From assembly GCA_945874115.1 (NCBI GenBank), contig CAMCFD010000040.1, forward strand, positions 1 to 14,176: 14,176 nucleotides of DNA, in the 5' to 3' direction. Below the pieces are notes generated by a model, which had not been told where the DNA came from, did not search any database, and saw nothing but the letters and a program-made list of their open reading frames with translations. Origin of the DNA: Rickettsia typhi (lineage in GTDB: Bacteria > Pseudomonadota > Alphaproteobacteria > Rickettsiales > UBA1997). How positions within the stretch are numbered: position 1 is the first letter of the stretch; each line of letters starts with the position of its first letter. This document shows positions 13,561 to 14,176 of this stretch, one piece after another. The position numbers and the translations under genes are program-made.

Positions 13561-14176
13561 ATTTTATAATGGTTTCAAGATAGTCTCTGTAAGGAGTTTG
13601 AGCTTTATAATTTTTCGCTAATTCTTTAAATTCTTGTGCAGAAATAAAATTTTTACGATAAGCAATTTCTTCGATGCAGGCGATTTTCAAGCCTTGGCGC
13701 GATTCAATTGTTTGAATAAATTTCGCGCTGTCAAGAAGCGAATCTGGCGTTCCGGCATCAAGCCAAGCGAATCCGCGTTTTAATTTTATAACATCGAGTT
13801 TTTCCTGTCTCAAATAAACCTTGTTAACATCTGTGATTTCAAGTTCTCCGCGCGCTGATGGCTTTAAAGATTTCGTGATTTCAACAACCGAATTATCATA
13901 AAAATATAAACCCGTCACCGCCCAATTTGAGCGTGGATTTTTCGGCTTTTCTTCTATAGCAAGAGGTTTTTCTTCATTTTCATCAAACTCGATAACGCCA
14001 TATCTTTGTGGGTCTGAAACGTGATAGGCAAAAATATAGCTCCCAACTTTTTTGCCAAGTTGCGAGATGTTTTTTTCCATCAAATCACCGCTAATTTCTG
14101 CGCCATAAAAAATATTGTCGCCCAAAATTAAACAAACACTGTCATTGCCGATAAATTTTTCGCCAACTAAAAAAGC
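13547..14176 (-). CDS. rmlA: Glucose-1-phosphate thymidylyltransferase, C-terminal part (cut by window edge)
   Basis: A partial gene: 209 codons up to the stop are present and the N-terminus, with the GGxGTRL nucleotide-binding loop, lies beyond the window. The visible part begins AFLVGEKFIGNDSVCLILGD and continues NIFYGAEI, the RmlA segment in which the Asp of LGDN helps bind Mg2+ and nucleotide. Further hallmarks are DPQRYGVIEFDENE, AIEEKPKNPRSNWAVTGLYF, RGELEITDVNKVYL and RGFAWLDAGTPDSLL. RmlA couples dTTP and glucose 1-phosphate to dTDP-glucose and pyrophosphate, the entry step to dTDP-6-deoxy sugars. It is the upstream partner of the aminotransferase gene. An RmlB dehydratase is needed for the pathway and is expected upstream, outside the window. 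Confidence 0.94.
   Translation of the reverse strand, partial: AFLVGEKFIGNDSVCLILGDNIFYGAEISGDLMEKNISQLGKKVGSYIFAYHVSDPQRYGVIEFDENEEKPLAIEEKPKNPRSNWAVTGLYFYDNSVVEITKSLKPSARGELEITDVNKVYLRQEKLDVIKLKRGFAWLDAGTPDSLLDSAKFIQTIESRQGLKIACIEEIAYRKNFISAQEFKELAKNYKAQTPYRDYLETIIKYDRI

Noticed and set aside
1..14176. CRISPR array, rRNA, transposase or prophage genes
   Set aside because: No regularly spaced direct repeats, rRNA signature segments or transposase/integrase motifs were seen on either strand.

Overview
The window is strongly AT-rich and gene-dense. It reads as chromosomal DNA of an alphaproteobacterium with a low-GC genome, most like the Rickettsiales/Holosporales side of the class. The reasons are the alphaproteobacterial-type 189-residue dCTP deaminase, a ribosomal protein S18 with an N-terminal extension, a ribosomal protein L9 with a long charged tail, weak Shine-Dalgarno sequences, and a small exported protein resembling the DUF5334 family. 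The MEP isoprenoid gene dxr argues against the genus Rickettsia itself, which lacks that pathway. The taxonomic placement is inference; no rRNA marker is present.

Layout. 1-2480 (minus strand): dxr (cut by the window edge), rbfA, an exported intradiol-dioxygenase-like protein that lacks two of the four usual iron ligands, and dcd. Between the last two lies a 159-bp palindromic element flanked by TTA repeats, one of which is the dcd stop codon. 2483-5700: a CPA2-type cation/proton antiporter with an RCK domain (plus) converges on a CorA Mg2+ channel (minus). CorA starts only about 20 bp after a tRNA-Pro(UGG) gene on the same strand. 5819-7819: a small exported protein, then the ribosomal operon rpsF-rpsR-rplI behind a promoter region carrying four copies of a 9-bp motif, closed by an 18-bp hairpin. 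7995-9364: an MscS-family mechanosensitive channel.

9454-14176 is a cell-surface glycan locus. On the plus strand, three overlapping genes encode a glycosyltransferase fused to a TIGR04325-type methyltransferase, a second glycosyltransferase, and an FdtA-type sugar 3,4-ketoisomerase. Converging from the minus strand are an FdtB-type PLP aminotransferase and rmlA (cut by the window edge). RmlA makes dTDP-glucose. A 4,6-dehydratase (RmlB, not in the window) would give the 4-keto-6-deoxy sugar, FdtA would move the keto group to C3 and FdtB would aminate it, giving a dTDP-3-amino-3,6-dideoxyhexose such as dTDP-Fuc3N. The two glycosyltransferases plausibly build a surface polysaccharide or glycoprotein glycan containing it.

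No CRISPR array, transposase, rRNA or clear prophage gene was seen. The most notable items are the degenerate dioxygenase-like protein, the palindromic element at the dcd stop codon, the glycosyltransferase-methyltransferase fusion and the symmetric motif array at the rpsF promoter.
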